The position numbers and the translations under genes were made by a program. Positions 11,765 to 12,339 of a DNA stretch of 12,339 bases are shown in pieces (within the stretch, counting starts at the first letter, position 1; every line of letters starts with the position of its first letter). Source of the stretch: Chloroflexota bacterium (GTDB taxonomy: Bacteria > Chloroflexota > FW602-bin22 > JACPRP01); the NCBI GenBank assembly GCA_016210495.1, contig JACQUC010000130.1, positions 1 through 12,339 on the forward strand. The letters are read 5' to 3'. Below the pieces are notes generated by a model that saw only the letters and a program-made list of their open reading frames with translations, searched no databases and had not been told where the DNA came from.

Positions 11765-12088
11765 CTAATAGTGATCCTGTTCCCACTGGTCGAGACTGCC
11801 CGTGTTCCACTGATCTCTGGGCATGCCTTCCAGGTAGTGGATCGCATCATCCAGGCAATTGTTCTCGATCGCCCACTCCAACTGGCTGGCCAAGCGTCTG
11901 TGCTTAGAGCCATTTGACTCGCCGGAGGCAGCCAGAATCAGTGGCAAGGGGAGCTTGGTCGGGCTCATCCGCTTCTTGGCTTGGAGAAATTCGTAGAACC
12001 TGTGCCAATGTATTCCGGCAGGGCTTGATCTTCCATCGGCCTTAATGGCTGTGAGGAATTGCACAGCTCTCGGATCTGCAGCGCTCAT
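11765..12088 (-). CDS. Hypothetical protein between methyltransferase and RelE-helicase
   Basis: I do not recognise the family of this 107-residue protein. It has no signal peptide, membrane segment or cysteine cluster. The N-terminal half is rich in small and aromatic residues (SSPAGIHWHRFYEFLQAKKR), the middle has a Pro/Leu stretch (TKLPLPLILAASG), and the C-terminal half is predicted helical and acidic (ASQLEWAIENNCLDDAIHYLEGMPRDQW). It overlaps the stop of the methyltransferase by 4 bp (ATGA) and ends 16 bp before the helicase start, so it is surely translated in the same operon. Being between two enzymes suggests an adaptor or specificity subunit. That is inference from position only. 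Confidence 0.75.
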   Translation of the reverse strand: MSAADPRAVQFLTAIKADGRSSPAGIHWHRFYEFLQAKKRMSPTKLPLPLILAASGESNGSKHRRLASQLEWAIENNCLDDAIHYLEGMPRDQWNTGSLDQWEQDHY

Positions 12089-12339
12089 ACCCTAAACACC
12101 TTCATCACCTCGTCCCCCAAATGGTTGATCACCTTCACCGCGATTCGCCCGGACTGGGGCTTGTCGAAAGGCCGGGAGGTGTCGCTGTACAGCGAGGCCC
12201 AGGCTTCTTCGTTGATCTCGGCTTTGAGGGTGGTCTTCAGCGCGGTGTAGGGATCGTTGGCGCCCAGAAAGTAGGCGTGGCGGACGAAGAAGCTCTCCTC
12301 GTTGTAGTCGGTGTCGATGAACCAGCAGGCGATGCCGTC
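12085..12339 (-). CDS. DNA methyltransferase (N4/N6, type III Mod-like), C-terminal end
   Basis: The last 84 residues of a protein that enters from the right edge. The stretch CWFIDTDYNEESFFVRHAYFLG, then AWASLYSDTSRPFDKP and GRIAVKVINHLGDEVMKV, is what I know from the C-terminus of site-specific DNA adenine/cytosine-N4 methyltransferases in type III-like restriction-modification and related clusters. The catalytic motifs ([DN]PP[YW], FxGxG) would be upstream and are not in view, so this call rests on the tail alone. Its stop overlaps the start of the next gene (ATGA). It makes the whole operon a likely host-defence locus; the remaining members should lie to the right. Confidence 0.65.
   Translation of the reverse strand, partial: DGIACWFIDTDYNEESFFVRHAYFLGANDPYTALKTTLKAEINEEAWASLYSDTSRPFDKPQSGRIAVKVINHLGDEVMKVFRV

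Noticed and set aside
11749..11913. Upstream start for the helicase at 11913
   Set aside because: The extra 55 residues overlap the coupled 107-residue gene, are unlike any domain, and the AGGAAGAG site favours 11748.

Overview
The window is a GC-rich bacterial chromosomal segment (most third codon positions are G or C). It carries dCache/GAF/PAS histidine kinase signalling, a molybdenum hydroxylase, several toxin-antitoxin (TA) modules, and dispersed palindromic repeats between genes. This mix would suit a Chloroflexota (e.g. Anaerolineae-like) metagenomic genome. That placement is an impression from gene content, since no rRNA or universal marker gene is present.

Layout, left to right. (1) Positions 1-643, minus strand: an open fragment of a fumarate-reductase/APS-reductase-type flavoprotein without its N-terminal FAD-binding part, running off the left edge. 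It is joined abruptly, out of frame, to the 3' end of a PIN toxin gene (vapC-like, 519-983). That gene is preceded by its AbrB-type antitoxin (984-1250) and a clear self-regulated promoter/operator (1274-1310). (2) 1352-4060, minus: a 902-residue membrane hybrid histidine kinase (dCache-HAMP-GAF-PAS-HisKA-HATPase) with no response regulator beside it. (3) 4081-4648: about 570 bp without a gene, holding a palindrome-rich repeat element and a C10 run. (4) A divergent pair: a SufR-like HTH regulator with the Cys-x12-Cys-x27-Cys pattern of an Fe-S sensor (4649-5263, minus), and a complete xanthine-dehydrogenase/4-hydroxybenzoyl-CoA-reductase-type Mo subunit (5449-7728, plus). Each has a good sigma70-type promoter in the shared 185-bp intergenic region, with candidate operators on the -35 boxes. 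(5) 7760-9527: a TA cluster. It has hicBA bracketed by two copies of a 42-bp dispersed repeat, a phd/yefM antitoxin with no toxin gene beside it (perhaps only a toxin remnant), and a RelE/ParE toxin with its antitoxin on the other strand. (6) 9682-12339, minus: an apparent operon of the C-terminus of a DNA methyltransferase (entering from the right edge), a 107-residue protein of unknown family, and a superfamily 1 UvrD-like helicase with an N-terminal RelE/ParE-like domain. The first two genes overlap by 4 bp and the third follows after 16 bp.

Two parts look coherent. The Fe-S regulator probably controls the Mo hydroxylase from the shared promoter region. The methyltransferase/unknown/RelE-helicase operon looks like the end of a restriction-modification-like or defence locus, and is the best candidate for an under-described system. 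The rest looks like an accessory region: TA modules, decayed TA parts, repeats and one gene-truncating junction.
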